64,000 bases of DNA, from NCBI RefSeq assembly GCF_009696315.1, contig NZ_VUMG01000002.1:124001-188000 (forward strand), written 5' to 3'. The notes beneath the pieces are model-generated. The model did no database searches. It was not told the origin of the DNA and saw nothing but the letters and a program-made list of their open reading frames with translations. Shown piece by piece: positions 1 through 8,600 of this stretch. Source of the stretch: Cutibacterium porci (GTDB taxonomy: Bacteria > Actinomycetota > Actinomycetes > Propionibacteriales > Propionibacteriaceae). Both the position numbers and the translations under genes were made by a program. Within the stretch, counting starts at the first letter, position 1. Every line of letters starts with the position of its first letter.

Positions 1-1
1 C

Positions 2-415
2 CCTTTGGCTGCCACAGAACTCTATGAGGTGATCCGTCGCCTCTCATTTAATGGCACTAGTGTCATAATTTGCACACACTTGATGAACGAAGTAGATGAT
101 TTATGTGATCGCGTTTTGTTTATGTCGAACGGCCAGATAGTTGCCGATGGATCTCCTGAGAATCTTCGAAGAATTGCGGGTGAAACGGTATATTCACTCA
201 CCGTTCCCGCTGATAAAATAGGAAGCGTCCGGTCAAGAGCTGAGGAGAACCCCGGATGGCGACTAGTTATACGAGAATCAAATCCCGCGAACGCGGAAGT
301 TTTGCTTTTTGGGGTTACTGATATGAGCGATATTGCAGAGCTCGGGTATAGCTATTCATCACGTGCTCCACTCCTGCGCGATACATTCTTCCTTCTGGCC
401 GGGGGCGGGCAATGA
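2..415 (+). CDS. ABC transporter ATP-binding protein, 3' part only
   Basis: The gene runs in from before the window; only about 137 C-terminal residues are present. The first residues (PLAATELYEVI) look like the D-loop region just after Walker B. They are followed by an H-loop context (IICTHLMNEVDDLCDRV) and the usual tail describing an output mask (SNGQIVADGSP). This is the nucleotide-binding subunit that would power the two membrane proteins encoded directly downstream; its stop overlaps the next start as ATGA. Walker A and the signature motif lie outside the window, so the subfamily is judged only from the ABC-2 permease partners. Base composition is A+T-richer than in the genes after 5.8 kb. 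Confidence 0.85.
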   Translation, partial: PLAATELYEVIRRLSFNGTSVIICTHLMNEVDDLCDRVLFMSNGQIVADGSPENLRRIAGETVYSLTVPADKIGSVRSRAEENPGWRLVIRESNPANAEVLLFGVTDMSDIAELGYSYSSRAPLLRDTFFLLAGGGQ

Positions 416-1152
416 ATGTGCTTACTCATGCGCAATATGGTGTCGTTATGAACTCTAGGATGCCAAGTATATGGACTAAGCTCTTGGTCATAACCCCAAT
501 TATGGAGGTGTTACCTCTGCTTATCCTCGGTGCTACCTATCTAAGCGAGGAGAGTCAGCGTCCATATATTTATACAAACATGATCTGGTCCTTCTTTGCT
601 GCGGTAGTCATCCAATGTCTTGTCTCGATCCAAGGTATTTCATCAGGTGGGCGATTGGATACTTTCCTCATGTCGGAAGGAACTGTTGTATCGTGGCTAC
701 TCGGTTACTCGGTGGGCGTTTGTGGTTTTTATCTATTGTCCTCGCTGCTTTCGACTGCAATACTGGGATTGCTCCTAGGCTTTCCAATAGTGATAGTCAG
801 GATGCTCCTACAGGCCTTGCTTTCCGTACCAGTGACTCTGGGGATAGTTTGTCTTGTATTCGGCTTCGAAATTCGGTTCAGTCGAACGTTTCATTTCATA
901 AATCTTATTCTTGATATTCTGCAAGTTCTATCTTGTGTGCTCTGGCCATTGGCGGCACTTAGCGGTGTAATTAAAATAGGATCGTTAATCTCACCATTTA
1001 CTTATCTAAATGAATTTGTTCGCACAAACAATGTCGTTCCCCTCTTGGTTTCTCTTCTGGTGAGTGTAGTGTTCGTGATGGCCGGACTGTTTTGGGTGAT
1101 GAGATCGACGAAAAAATACCGAGAAGTAGGAGTAATAGGGGGTGACCGGTGA
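412..1152 (+). CDS. ABC-2 type transporter permease
   Basis: A 246-residue, highly hydrophobic protein with about six predicted membrane segments, the size and shape of an ABC-2 permease. Its ATG overlaps the stop of the ATPase gene, and its stop overlaps the GTG of the next permease, so the three genes are translationally coupled. ABC-2 permeases of this size export small peptides, drugs or lipids, or protect against peptide antibiotics; the substrate cannot be read from the sequence. Codon usage is A+T-rich compared with the chromosomal core genes further right, suggesting horizontal acquisition. The family assignment rests on hydrophobicity pattern, length and context, not on a signature motif. 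Confidence 0.75.
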   Translation: MNVLTHAQYGVVMNSRMPSIWTKLLVITPIMEVLPLLILGATYLSEESQRPYIYTNMIWSFFAAVVIQCLVSIQGISSGGRLDTFLMSEGTVVSWLLGYSVGVCGFYLLSSLLSTAILGLLLGFPIVIVRMLLQALLSVPVTLGIVCLVFGFEIRFSRTFHFINLILDILQVLSCVLWPLAALSGVIKIGSLISPFTYLNEFVRTNNVVPLLVSLLVSVVFVMAGLFWVMRSTKKYREVGVIGGDR

Positions 1153-1904
1153 ATACTGCCGTAGCGTTCAAGCTCCTCACAACCCTTCGGAGAAATCCAA
1201 TTGATACCTTCTCCATGGCGGTACGCCCACTGCTTTCCGTTGTGCTTTTCGCAGTTTTTGCATCGACATATATCGAAACTGGAACCGGAGTTGCATTCAT
1301 GGTGATTTCAGTTGCGCTCGTAAATGTCATTGTGAACTCCGTACAAGGTTCTAGCTATGAAGCGCGTGATGATATTCGCGGATTGAGATCTGATGTAATT
1401 CTCCTTGCGCCAGGCGGATTCCATAGCTTTTCAGCCGCACAAGCGCTTGTCCAGACTGTATTTGCGTCAATTCAAAGTTTTGTTATTTTAATTGTTTCCG
1501 CACCACTCTTAGAAATTCATCACACGGGTTCCGCTACGAAAATCGCGCTCGCAGGGTTGAGCCTCCTAATTGTTACGAGTTATCTCTTATCGCTAGTACT
1601 GCTAAAAATTTCAATTCTGTATGATAATTTTCTGGCAGTTTCCTTTGCGGTTGTCGTGATGGTTACGCTCGGAGGTGCGTTTTATCCTGTGGAGTCTCTT
1701 TCTGGTTGGGTGTATGTAATATCCCGACTGAATCCAGTCACATACCTAATTGATTTGTGTAGAACACCGTTGATTGGTGAGAGTCCATTCGTAGACTATT
1801 CTACAAGTTTGTTTGTTTGTGTAGGCTTTGTCGCACTATTGGTAGCTATGGATGTCGTATTGAGGAGCAAGACATTCGATCTATCTGATAAGAGTCAGTT
1901 TTAG
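1149..1904 (+). CDS. ABC-2 type transporter permease
   Basis: A 251-residue membrane protein with about six hydrophobic segments. The C-terminal part contains GGAFYPVESLSGWVYVISRL and NPVTYLIDLCRTPL, which resembles the conserved ABC-2 ending (a short amphipathic stretch after a glycine-rich membrane segment, then NP(L/V)TY). It starts with GTG overlapping the TGA of the preceding permease. It is the second half of a heteromeric permease with the 412-1152 product, driven by the ATPase at the window start. No precursor peptide or modification enzyme is visible downstream, so the cargo is unknown. The gene is A+T-rich like its two partners. Confidence 0.78.
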   Translation: MNTAVAFKLLTTLRRNPIDTFSMAVRPLLSVVLFAVFASTYIETGTGVAFMVISVALVNVIVNSVQGSSYEARDDIRGLRSDVILLAPGGFHSFSAAQALVQTVFASIQSFVILIVSAPLLEIHHTGSATKIALAGLSLLIVTSYLLSLVLLKISILYDNFLAVSFAVVVMVTLGGAFYPVESLSGWVYVISRLNPVTYLIDLCRTPLIGESPFVDYSTSLFVCVGFVALLVAMDVVLRSKTFDLSDKSQF

Positions 1905-2482
1905 ATTCTAAGTGAGAATTAATGGTTTTGGCTTTGTATGGCTTATCTGTGGTGTTTGACGCATGAGAAGTAGAGGTCACAGTTGTTCTCAATTTCTGAA
2001 ACCGGTCATATTTTCCCCATGGCACTAAATACTGCACTCATCTACCTGTTTTCTGCATCCATCTAGGCTTTGTAGCCCAAGTTGAGTACAGACAACAATG
2101 AGAAGCCTGAACGGTGCCCAGCACCGCTCGAGCTTTGCTGTGTCTGCCGTGGCACCGCGAGGCGGTTGAATGCACTCTGTGACCTCGTTGCGGCTGTGGT
2201 GGGTAGCGTCCGTGCTGTTCGGGGCTATGTGTCGCTCGTACTGGCCGGTGTCAACCATGTGGCTGTAAGACTTGCGTAGGAGTCCGGGTGTGGGGTACGT
2301 GGGTCCGTTCTGGCGTTTACGATTTGTGTGATTCTCATGCCGACTTGTTGCTTTGCAAGGAGGGCGACAGTGGTTGCTTCAGGCAGAGGTAATGCCTGGT
2401 GCGAGGCGGTAATGCTTGGGCTTAGTCGCGCGAAAGGTGATACTAGCTGTGCCGTGGTGGAGCGACACGCTGGTTTCGGTCG
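1905..2482. other. No recognisable gene (decayed or non-coding stretch)
   Basis: About 580 bases follow the ABC permease operon. Short open frames exist on both strands, but none shows a recognisable motif, a ribosome binding site or coding-like residue composition. The last part (about 2340-2540, minus strand) continues the frame-shifted tail of the ATPase remnant described next. Confidence 0.5.
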
Positions 2483-2968
2483 TTATTTTGTACTGCTGTT
2501 CTTGTCCCGTGAGGGTGAAGATGAGTTGCAAGGCGTGGCGTAGTTGATGGGGCCGTAGTTTTCGGCGATGAGGTAGGTGTCGTCTTCGAGCCGGTTCTTG
2601 TGGTAGGTGAGAATGGATGTGGCGAGGTGGTGGGCGGAGAGGTCTTCTTGGCCTTGGGTATCGGTGTGGATGAATTGGTCTCGGTTGTTTTTGAGCAGGG
2701 TTGTGGTGAGGTCGGCGCTGTCGTAGCTGCAGAGTCGGAGGAAGTACTGTTCGTAGATTCGGCGGGTGACGTTGAGCAGCGTGGTGCTAGAAGGTGCTTC
2801 TTTGTATTCGTTCCATAGTGCTGCGTAGGAGTTGAGGCCTGGGGTGTAGTTCTCTTTCTGGGAGGGGGCGTCTTGCGGCTCTTCGCAGTTGAGCGGGTAG
2901 GTAGTTGAGCGCTTTAAGGCCAGTGGTAAGTAAGAGTACGGAGAAAACAGGTAATTGATCCTAAACAT
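2370..2968 (-). pseudogene. C-terminal remnant of an RloC/PrrC-like AAA ATPase (AAA_13 family)
   Basis: On the minus strand, residues such as YAALWNEYKEA and VTRRIYEQYFLRL, then ILTYHKNRLEDD and GPINYAT, match my recollection of the C-terminal part of AAA_13 proteins (RloC/PrrC anticodon-nuclease-type ATPases), which end with an LRLIF..(T)GQ..HY element. Here the continuing frame reads CNSSSPSRDK and stops at 2483, while the neighbouring frame from about 2545 reads LQLIFTLTGQEQQY, the expected ending. A frameshift therefore separates the last two blocks. Walker A, Walker B and the nuclease centre are absent, and other material lies upstream. I read it as a broken relic of a phage-defence or toxin-type gene. 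Family identity is by eye. Confidence 0.5.
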
Positions 2969-3116
2969 AGTGATCCCGAAAGCGAAACAATCTGGGCTTT
3001 ATGTTGTCTAGCCCGAAGGGTGTGAAGCGTCGTTATAAAACCTGGTGTCTCGAAGCTTTCATAATGGGCGGGTGATATTGATCGTCAACTACAAATAACT
3101 GATTTCTTAGCGGGGG

Positions 3117-3680
3117 ATGATGGTAGATAAAGTGGTTTTGGCCACCCAGAAGTGGCTGAATGCAATCTATGAGGACACGCTGCCGTCTAGTTCTCAAGTC
3201 CAAAAAACTGGTGGGGGCACCATTAACGCGCTGATCCGCAGCTTGCAAATTTATCGTGGGATTATCACTGTGACAAATAATTTTGGTTCTGGAACACGGT
3301 CTCCCCTCAAGTCCCATTGACTAAAAGGTATTACTCAAACCGCTGGCCAGGACAATGTACATGGAATCATTCAAAATGCCTTGTAGTGTAAGGGGTATCA
3401 AGCCGAATACGGTGGCAAGACGGCTATCCTCGAGGCGCATCAAGCGATCAACAGTGGCCATAAGAACTATACGGGATCATCCCCACTGACGGTCTGTATG
3501 GCCGCGAAATAAAAACGGCTCTAATCCAGGTATTTCAGGATACACACCTACCGAAGCCACCGGGAATCCCGGTGCAGGCAGCCACTCCAAGCTGCAGACC
3601 ATTAGGATCATCACCACTGGCAACAGTGCGGCGGACGTGTTGTAGCGTGCCGGTAAGTAGGGCACCGTCTACGGATAGGC
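3117..3680 (+). pseudogene. Decayed peptidoglycan-binding / glycoside-hydrolase-like (DUF1906-type) protein
   Basis: The frame from ATG 3117 reads VLATQKWLNAIY, then TINALIRSLQ, then NNFGSGT before a TGA at 3318. The same frame continues after the stop as NVHGIIQNAL, a TAG at about 3385, then CKGYQAEYGG. After a frameshift near 3470 it continues as TDGLYGREIKTALIQVFQ. That order (..TQ.WLN..Y, LQ..GI..NFG..T, I.Q.AL.CKGY, DG.YG..(V/I)K.AL) is the repeat layout of the peptidoglycan-binding-like domain found in DUF1906 glycoside-hydrolase-like proteins. A further block (TTGNSAADVL, about 3610-3645) may be the start of the DUF1906 domain. At least two nonsense codons and one frameshift make this a pseudogene. 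Confidence 0.55.
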
Positions 3681-3762
3681 AATCAACATAATGTCCGAGC
3701 GCGCCAGCGCCGGGACCCATCACGAGCGCTTAGCTCTTTTGGAGTTCCACCTATTCCGATGC

Positions 3763-4515
3763 CTAATTTGTGGGTAGGTCGCCTATCCCTTCATCTTCGA
3801 TCATCTCATCATGTTCCAGGTCAAGATGATCCCAGGTGTCGGGAGGGTTTCCCAGTAATTGCTTTGTAGATCGCACGACGAGGTGACTGAACGCCGCGTT
3901 GCCACCTGCGCCTACGATAACACCCAACGCGAGTGGTAACTGTTTTCCTAAAACAAGTACACCTTGCTTTGTGCCATATTTTGTGACGAATCGGGGGTCG
4001 AGCATTTTATTGACGGTCCTAATAGCATCCATGGGGATCTTGTTGATGATCGTCTTACTCCAGTATGGAATTGTTTTCTTTCCTAGAGCCTGGGTGACTG
4101 TCTTGGTACCAGTATCCCCGAGAAGCGCGGTCATCACAAGAAACTTGCGTCGCTCAAAATCTTCAACATCGACGCCGTGAATCTCGGCCACGGCAAGAAC
4201 ATACAGCACGGAAGATTCCAAGAATGTACCCAAATCAGAAATCGCAGCCGGGATCTGAACTGCGCCGTTTGGAACCGCTGCTGCCATTCCTGCGCCTGTT
4301 CCAGAAGCAGTCACCGTACCTAGGTATGTTTTGTCGAGAAACTTGATGAGCTGCTCGGGTGTCTTATCAGGATAGACACGTCGTAACCGTGCCACCATAC
4401 TGAGGGCAATCGGCTGTTGCATCTGCAACGCCTTGTTGAAACCATTCGTCGCCCATTCTCTCATCACTTCAACATCGAAGCGATGTGCAATGCCCTTGTG
4501 CTCTTTCTTGGTCAC
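3763..4515 (-). CDS. EcsC family protein
   Basis: A 250-residue protein with the EcsC-family layout: a basic N-terminal helix, a central glycine/alanine-rich stretch (GTGAGMAAAVPNGA) and a following block of hydrophobic helices (SSVLYVLAVAEIHGVD). EcsC proteins (PF12787) are poorly characterised; in Bacillus the founding member sits with an ABC transporter, but its biochemical role is unknown. GTG at 4515 is preceded by AGGAGG about 12 bases upstream, longer spacing than usual. The C-terminus is very acidic (EHDEMIEDEGIGD). It stands alone between decayed sequences, so context gives no functional hint. Loss of function cannot be excluded, but the frame is intact. Confidence 0.7.
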   Translation of the reverse strand: MTKKEHKGIAHRFDVEVMREWATNGFNKALQMQQPIALSMVARLRRVYPDKTPEQLIKFLDKTYLGTVTASGTGAGMAAAVPNGAVQIPAAISDLGTFLESSVLYVLAVAEIHGVDVEDFERRKFLVMTALLGDTGTKTVTQALGKKTIPYWSKTIINKIPMDAIRTVNKMLDPRFVTKYGTKQGVLVLGKQLPLALGVIVGAGGNAAFSHLVVRSTKQLLGNPPDTWDHLDLEHDEMIEDEGIGDLPTN

Positions 4516-4548
4516 GGTCGAAGCACCCCTCCTACTGAGAGCTACACC

Positions 4549-4833
4549 CTACTCAGCCAGCACGTATGTTTCGCCACTTTGTATCGATCCCGTACTGGAA
4601 GTTTCGAAGAACGTCAGGCCAACCAGCTTGTCCTGGATCCGCGACAGCCGGTTGCGGCGTGTGACCGGGAGCACGCTGGTGTCGGCAAGGATCGTCTGCA
4701 GGTCCTCGTCGACGTCGCGCGTGGTCGCGGCCAGGTGGTGGACCGTCTTCTGGGCACGTCGCTGCGGCTCAAGCGGATGCCGCCCGCGTGCTGCGAGAGG
4801 CCTTCGGCTCCCAATTCGACAAGCTCGGTTACC
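4549..4833 (-). pseudogene. Unidentified coding remnant without start codon
   Basis: The minus-strand frame ending at TAG 4549-4551 reads as plausible protein (KTVHHLAATTRDVDEDLQTI, then VTRRNRLSRIQDKLVGL and FFETSSTGS). It contains no ATG and is closed by a TAA after about 95 codons. The adjacent minus frame (VTELVELGAEGL...) looks like the natural continuation upstream, which implies a frameshift near 4740. This stretch is G+C-richer than the sequence on either side. I do not recognise the family. It fits the 3' end of a gene that lost its beginning. Confidence 0.35.
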
Positions 4834-4965
4834 TTAACGGGGTGACGCTAATCGGGGGCGACCAACATGTGTGGCGTCACTCTGGTCCCATTCGGGTAAG
4901 AAGTCATATACCCACCAAGCAAAGAACTCATGACAATCACGCTGAAAAGTCAGCTCTGGCGTTGA
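4834..4965. other. Intergenic, nothing recognised
   Basis: Together with the remnant at 4549-4833, the 450 bases between the EcsC and GNAT genes hold no intact gene. Short plus-strand frames here lack motifs and ribosome binding sites. Confidence 0.4.
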
Positions 4966-5463
4966 CTATTGGCGCTCTATCTGGAGTTCCATGAAGTAGT
5001 TGGTGAGCGTAATGTCGCCACGTTGTGGGTGACATTCGCAGCGCGTGGTGAAGCCGCGTCGGGTAAAGAATTCGTGTGCGGCAACGGATGCGAAGGTGGT
5101 CAACCGAGATAGTCCACGTCGCTTGGCTGTAGCGATGACATGGGTAAGCAATAAGGTGGCTACGCCTTTCCTTTGCGAATTGGGGTCAACGAACAGCATG
5201 TCGATCTCGCCGTCATGTGCGAGTGAGGCGAACCCAGCCACGTGTCCGTGGCCTTGACGGGCTAGAAATAAGACCTGCCCGCGAAGGCGATTGCGCCATT
5301 GGTCACTGGTAATGGGGGCGCAGGAAAGCCACGCCTGCACCTGAATCGGGTCATAAAACGTGGGAGCGGTGTGCGTGACAGACCGTGTGAAGAGGTGAGC
5401 AATGCCTTGCCACTCGTCGGCAAGCCCCTGCGTTGCTCGCTTCTCCTCGACGTGCCACTCCAC
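4966..5463 (-). CDS. GNAT family N-acetyltransferase
   Basis: A 165-residue protein of normal GNAT size. The acetyl-CoA binding core is visible as IDMLFVDPNSQRKGVATLLL (the V.P..(Q/R)..G(V/I)...L motif A), followed by LTTFASVAAHEFFTRRGF, the usual (A)..FY...GF motif B with Phe where Tyr is common. It most resembles the YafP-like branch. The substrate is unknown. GTG 5463 is the likely start: a TACAAT -10 box (5477-5472, minus strand) lies 8 bases upstream, consistent with a leaderless transcript, and there is no Shine-Dalgarno sequence. Confidence 0.85.
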   Translation of the reverse strand: MEWHVEEKRATQGLADEWQGIAHLFTRSVTHTAPTFYDPIQVQAWLSCAPITSDQWRNRLRGQVLFLARQGHGHVAGFASLAHDGEIDMLFVDPNSQRKGVATLLLTHVIATAKRRGLSRLTTFASVAAHEFFTRRGFTTRCECHPQRGDITLTNYFMELQIERQ

Positions 5464-5471
5464 CGTCGGTC

Positions 5472-5477
5472 ATTGTA
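5472..5477 (-). promoter_or_regulatory. -10 box for leaderless GNAT gene
   Basis: TACAAT on the minus strand, ending 8 bases before the GTG at 5463. Spacing places the transcription start at or beside the start codon. Confidence 0.45.
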
Positions 5478-5814
5478 GACGTTGACGGCGGGCGAGCCGT
5501 GATCCCGCCCCTCATGGATTGAGCAGCCATCTTCTACACGGTTGCACCGACGTGGCCGGTACCTGCGCCCGGTCGTGCATCCCTCAATGATCGCCCGCCG
5601 ACGATAAGCCGCAGTGAATGTCTCCGAAAGCATGGGCTGGTCTCGACGACATCGGTCACCCTCTCGGTAACGTCATTGCGGTTGGCCACAATGTCATCGA
5701 GAGGGTCTGGACCGAGCACGACATCAGCGGATAATTCACCGCATTACCGGCGGCTTGCAAGGATCACGTGCAAGCATTATCCGAATAGCCCCAGATTACG
5801 AATAGAGCAGCGTG
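5478..5814. other. Intergenic, no supported gene
   Basis: About 340 bases between the GNAT and amidohydrolase genes. A minus-strand stretch at 5620-5720 reads like coding sequence (GPDPLDDIVANRNDVTERV) but has no start signal or family I recognise. It may be another relic. Confidence 0.4.
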
Positions 5815-7098
5815 TTAGATGTGCGACCACAGATGGTCGACGGCGACGTGAGTGTGCAACCGCACACCGGTGGCAAGCGTCTCGTCGTCGGCGTAGAACG
5901 CAGGGTGATGGTTGGGCACTATTCCGCGTCCGCCCTCGATTGGCACCACCTGGCCGTCAACAAAGTGTGTGTCCTGCACGCCAAGACCGACATAGACGCC
6001 ACCGTACGCATTAACGAATTCAGAGACGTCGTCGTAGCCAAGCGTTGGGGCTGGCTCAAAGACGTTGTCAGTGCCGACGACCTCGGTCAGTGATTGGCTG
6101 ACGCTGTCCACCCACTCTGGCGTGTTCGTTACAGCGGGGACGGGTTGTAGGAACTCCACCTCGGCACGGCACCCCATTGCGGCAGCACTGCCCTCGGCAA
6201 GTTGGCGTACTTGCTGTTGGGCCTGGGCCATGACGGTGTCGGTGAGGGATCGAATAGTGCCCCACATCGTGACCTTGCGACCGATGACGTTAAACCGGCC
6301 CACGTCGTCTAGATGACCGATGCTGACAGTCAGGGCATCGGCTGCGTCATTGCGGCGGTAGATCTGGCCGATTCCGGTGAGTATCGCACCAACCGCAGGC
6401 ATCGGATCGAGTCCTTGCCACGGCGTAGATCCGTGCACCTGTTCGCCGATAATTGTGATGCGCACCATACACGAGGCGGCGAATTGGTTTCCAGAAAGAA
6501 TCGAGACCATGCCTTTCGGATACGGTTGTACGTGCATGCCAAATGCCATTGTCGGATCCAGGCCCTTCAGCGCACCGGCCTCGAGCATGGCCTTGGCGCC
6601 ACCAACTTCATTGATGGGAGCGCCCTCTTCGGCAGGCTGGAACACCGACACGACCGTTCCCGGGATGCGATCGGCATGCTCGCACAGTACCCGCATAGCT
6701 CCGAGCAACATGGCTGTGTGGCAATCGTGTCCGCACGCGTGTGAGACGGGGAATGGTCCGCCAGGATACGTATCGTCAACCGCGTGTGAAGCGAAGTCGA
6801 CGCCTGACTCGTCGGGTACCGGCAAGGCATCCATGTCGGCTCGCAGCACAACAACACCGTCGCCGGCTTGGCCACCCCGCAGAACGCCGACGACGCCATG
6901 CCCGGCAATGCCCGTGCGGACATCGTCAACACCCATGCTACGCAGGGATTCGGCCACGAATGACGCAGTCTTCTCCTCGCGGTTGGATAGCTCTGGATGA
7001 GCGTGCAGATGATGCCTCCACGAGACCATGTCGGGTGCGGTTGCGGCGACACGGCGGTCGAGGTCTGCCAGCAGCTGGGTGCGCGAATCAGCGGTCAT
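5815..7098 (-). CDS. M20 family amidohydrolase (hippurate / N-acyl-amino-acid hydrolase type)
   Basis: A 427-residue cytosolic metallopeptidase-fold hydrolase of the M20D group, which cleaves N-acyl or N-aryl amino acids. Zinc-site motifs are clear: the early HHLHAHPELS block, VVVLRADMDALP, SHACGHDCHT near residue 118 (Cys/His ligands), and VFQPAEEGAP with the catalytic Glu pair near residue 155; a late NHHPAFYADD supplies the last His. ATG 7098 is chosen because GAGGA sits 5 bases upstream; the alternative ATG at 7116 has no ribosome binding site. It is divergent from YqgE. The physiological substrate is not evident. Confidence 0.88.
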   Translation of the reverse strand: MTADSRTQLLADLDRRVAATAPDMVSWRHHLHAHPELSNREEKTASFVAESLRSMGVDDVRTGIAGHGVVGVLRGGQAGDGVVVLRADMDALPVPDESGVDFASHAVDDTYPGGPFPVSHACGHDCHTAMLLGAMRVLCEHADRIPGTVVSVFQPAEEGAPINEVGGAKAMLEAGALKGLDPTMAFGMHVQPYPKGMVSILSGNQFAASCMVRITIIGEQVHGSTPWQGLDPMPAVGAILTGIGQIYRRNDAADALTVSIGHLDDVGRFNVIGRKVTMWGTIRSLTDTVMAQAQQQVRQLAEGSAAAMGCRAEVEFLQPVPAVTNTPEWVDSVSQSLTEVVGTDNVFEPAPTLGYDDVSEFVNAYGGVYVGLGVQDTHFVDGQVVPIEGGRGIVPNHHPAFYADDETLATGVRLHTHVAVDHLWSHI

Positions 7099-7209
7099 AG
7101 AAATCCTCACTGTCATGAACGTGGGTACATAGACATCGTCAAATCTATGTGCCTTTCGGATCGTTTTACATTGACGATCGCGCCTGGTTCCCCAGCTGTC
7201 AGTGACACA

Positions 7210-7788
7210 ATGGATCTCGTGATCCTCGCGAACCCCCTCAAGGCTGGAGACTTACTGGTGGCAAGTCTCCACATCGACGAGGGAGTTTTCTGCGAATCTG
7301 TTGTGTACCTCATCGATGTTGCACTTGACGGCGTTCTCGGGGTTATCGTCAATCAGCCGTGCACTGAAGGAACACTGCACAGACAGCTTCCTGGTTGGGT
7401 ACATTTGGCCACTCCGCCGCAGGACCTGTTTCTCGGCGGTCCAATGTCGCCCAGCGGGGCTATCTGCCTTGCCCGGGTGCAGCGATCAAGCGAGGAACCT
7501 CCCGGATGGCGACGTGTCCATGGGCTCACCGGTCTGCTCCACCTCGACACTCCGACAGAACTCATCGAAGGCGCGTTTACTGACGTTCGAATCTTCGCTG
7601 GATACGCCGAATGGGGACCCGGCCAGTTAGAGGCCGAACTCATTCGCGGGGACTGGATTAGGGCCGTCGCCCACCCCGAGGATGTCTTTTCCTCTGAGCC
7701 GCGAGGCTTATGGCGAGCCGTACTGCATCGTCAGAATGGCCTTGATGCTTTACTTGCAACGTCGACCAACACCCCGAAGCTGAATTGA
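7210..7788 (+). CDS. YqgE/AlgH family protein (DUF179)
   Basis: A 192-residue protein matching the YqgE/AlgH family: ILANPLKAGDLL at the N-terminus (family pattern LIA.P.L.D..F), then VVYLIDVALDGVLGVIVNQP, LFLGGPMS and a late IFAGYAEWGPGQLEAEL. The biochemical role of the family is unresolved; members are conserved across bacteria. ATG 7210 gives the standard N-terminus; a longer start at 7147 (ATGTGCC) is possible but adds non-conserved residues. It precedes the mtrA operon on the same strand by about 100 bases. Confidence 0.88.
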   Translation: MDLVILANPLKAGDLLVASLHIDEGVFCESVVYLIDVALDGVLGVIVNQPCTEGTLHRQLPGWVHLATPPQDLFLGGPMSPSGAICLARVQRSSEEPPGWRRVHGLTGLLHLDTPTELIEGAFTDVRIFAGYAEWGPGQLEAELIRGDWIRAVAHPEDVFSSEPRGLWRAVLHRQNGLDALLATSTNTPKLN

Positions 7789-7886
7789 TCTCGATGTCGT
7801 AACTGATCTCAGCGTTGAGGATGACGACGACGAGATGTGGATGGGGACTACGATATGGGCTATCCCAGAATCCAGTGAGGAGGCCC

Positions 7887-8600
7887 ATGGTGGACGCTGC
7901 CGGTGATCATGGGCCGATTCTTGTCGTCGACGATGACGCTGCCCTGGCTGAAATGCTTCAGCTTGTCCTTGTCAAAGAAGGATTCTCGACGGTATGGGTT
8001 GGGCACGGCAACAATGTGATGGATGTGTTCCGTGAGCGCAGACCCGCTTTAGTTCTCCTTGACCTTATGCTTCCAGGGCGAGATGGCATCCAGATCTGTC
8101 AAGATATTCGACGCGAGTCTGGCGTCCCGATCATCATGTTGACCGCCCGATCCGACACCCCCGACGTCGTGCGAGGGCTGGGTGCCGGGGCCGACGACTA
8201 TGTCTGCAAGCCGTTCCGGTCCGCCGAGTTGGTTGCTCGAATCCGTGCCCGGCTGCGCACACCCTTGAATCAGCGTGAGGAGGGCGACGTCATCACGGTA
8301 GGGGACCTCACCATTGATCCCGCTGCCCATGCGGTCCAACTTGCAGGAGAGGAGATTTCGCTCACTCCGTTGGAGTATTCCCTCCTTGTCACAATGGCCC
8401 AACACCCCAACAAGGTTTTCAGCAGGGAGACCCTGCTTCGTGAGGTATGGGGGTACACCAACAATGCCGACACCCGGTTGGTCAACGTCCATGTGCAAAG
8501 GCTGCGTTCCAAGGTAGAGCGCAACGCCGACCACCCCCAGATGATCGTCACCGTTCGTGGTATCGGGTACCGCGTCAGTGCCCCTGGGGAGGAGAGCTGA
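7887..8600 (+). CDS. mtrA: Response regulator MtrA (OmpR family)
   Basis: A 237-residue two-component response regulator, partner of the sensor encoded immediately downstream. The receiver domain has the acidic pocket (ILVVDDDAAL), phospho-acceptor Asp near residue 59 (LVLLDLMLPG), switch Thr (IIMLTAR) and Lys (DDYVCKPF). The C-terminal winged helix carries LTPLEYSLL and VHVQRLRSKVE. In actinobacteria MtrA controls cell-wall, division and osmotic-response genes. AGGAGG at 7878-7883 is 3 bases before ATG 7887 and 6 before GTG 7890, so GTG may be the true start. A TACGAT at 7849-7854 could be the -10 box. Conserved operon with mtrB and lpqB. Confidence 0.95.
   Translation: MVDAAGDHGPILVVDDDAALAEMLQLVLVKEGFSTVWVGHGNNVMDVFRERRPALVLLDLMLPGRDGIQICQDIRRESGVPIIMLTARSDTPDVVRGLGAGADDYVCKPFRSAELVARIRARLRTPLNQREEGDVITVGDLTIDPAAHAVQLAGEEISLTPLEYSLLVTMAQHPNKVFSRETLLREVWGYTNNADTRLVNVHVQRLRSKVERNADHPQMIVTVRGIGYRVSAPGEES

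Noticed and set aside
2600-2818. Plus-strand frame of 72 codons, Gly/Val/Glu-rich
   Set aside because: It is the antisense of the AAA ATPase remnant; composition is a by-product of the opposite strand.
5262-5719. Minus-strand frames upstream of the GNAT gene
   Set aside because: Arg-rich, overlapping one another and the GNAT gene, with no ribosome binding site or family motif.
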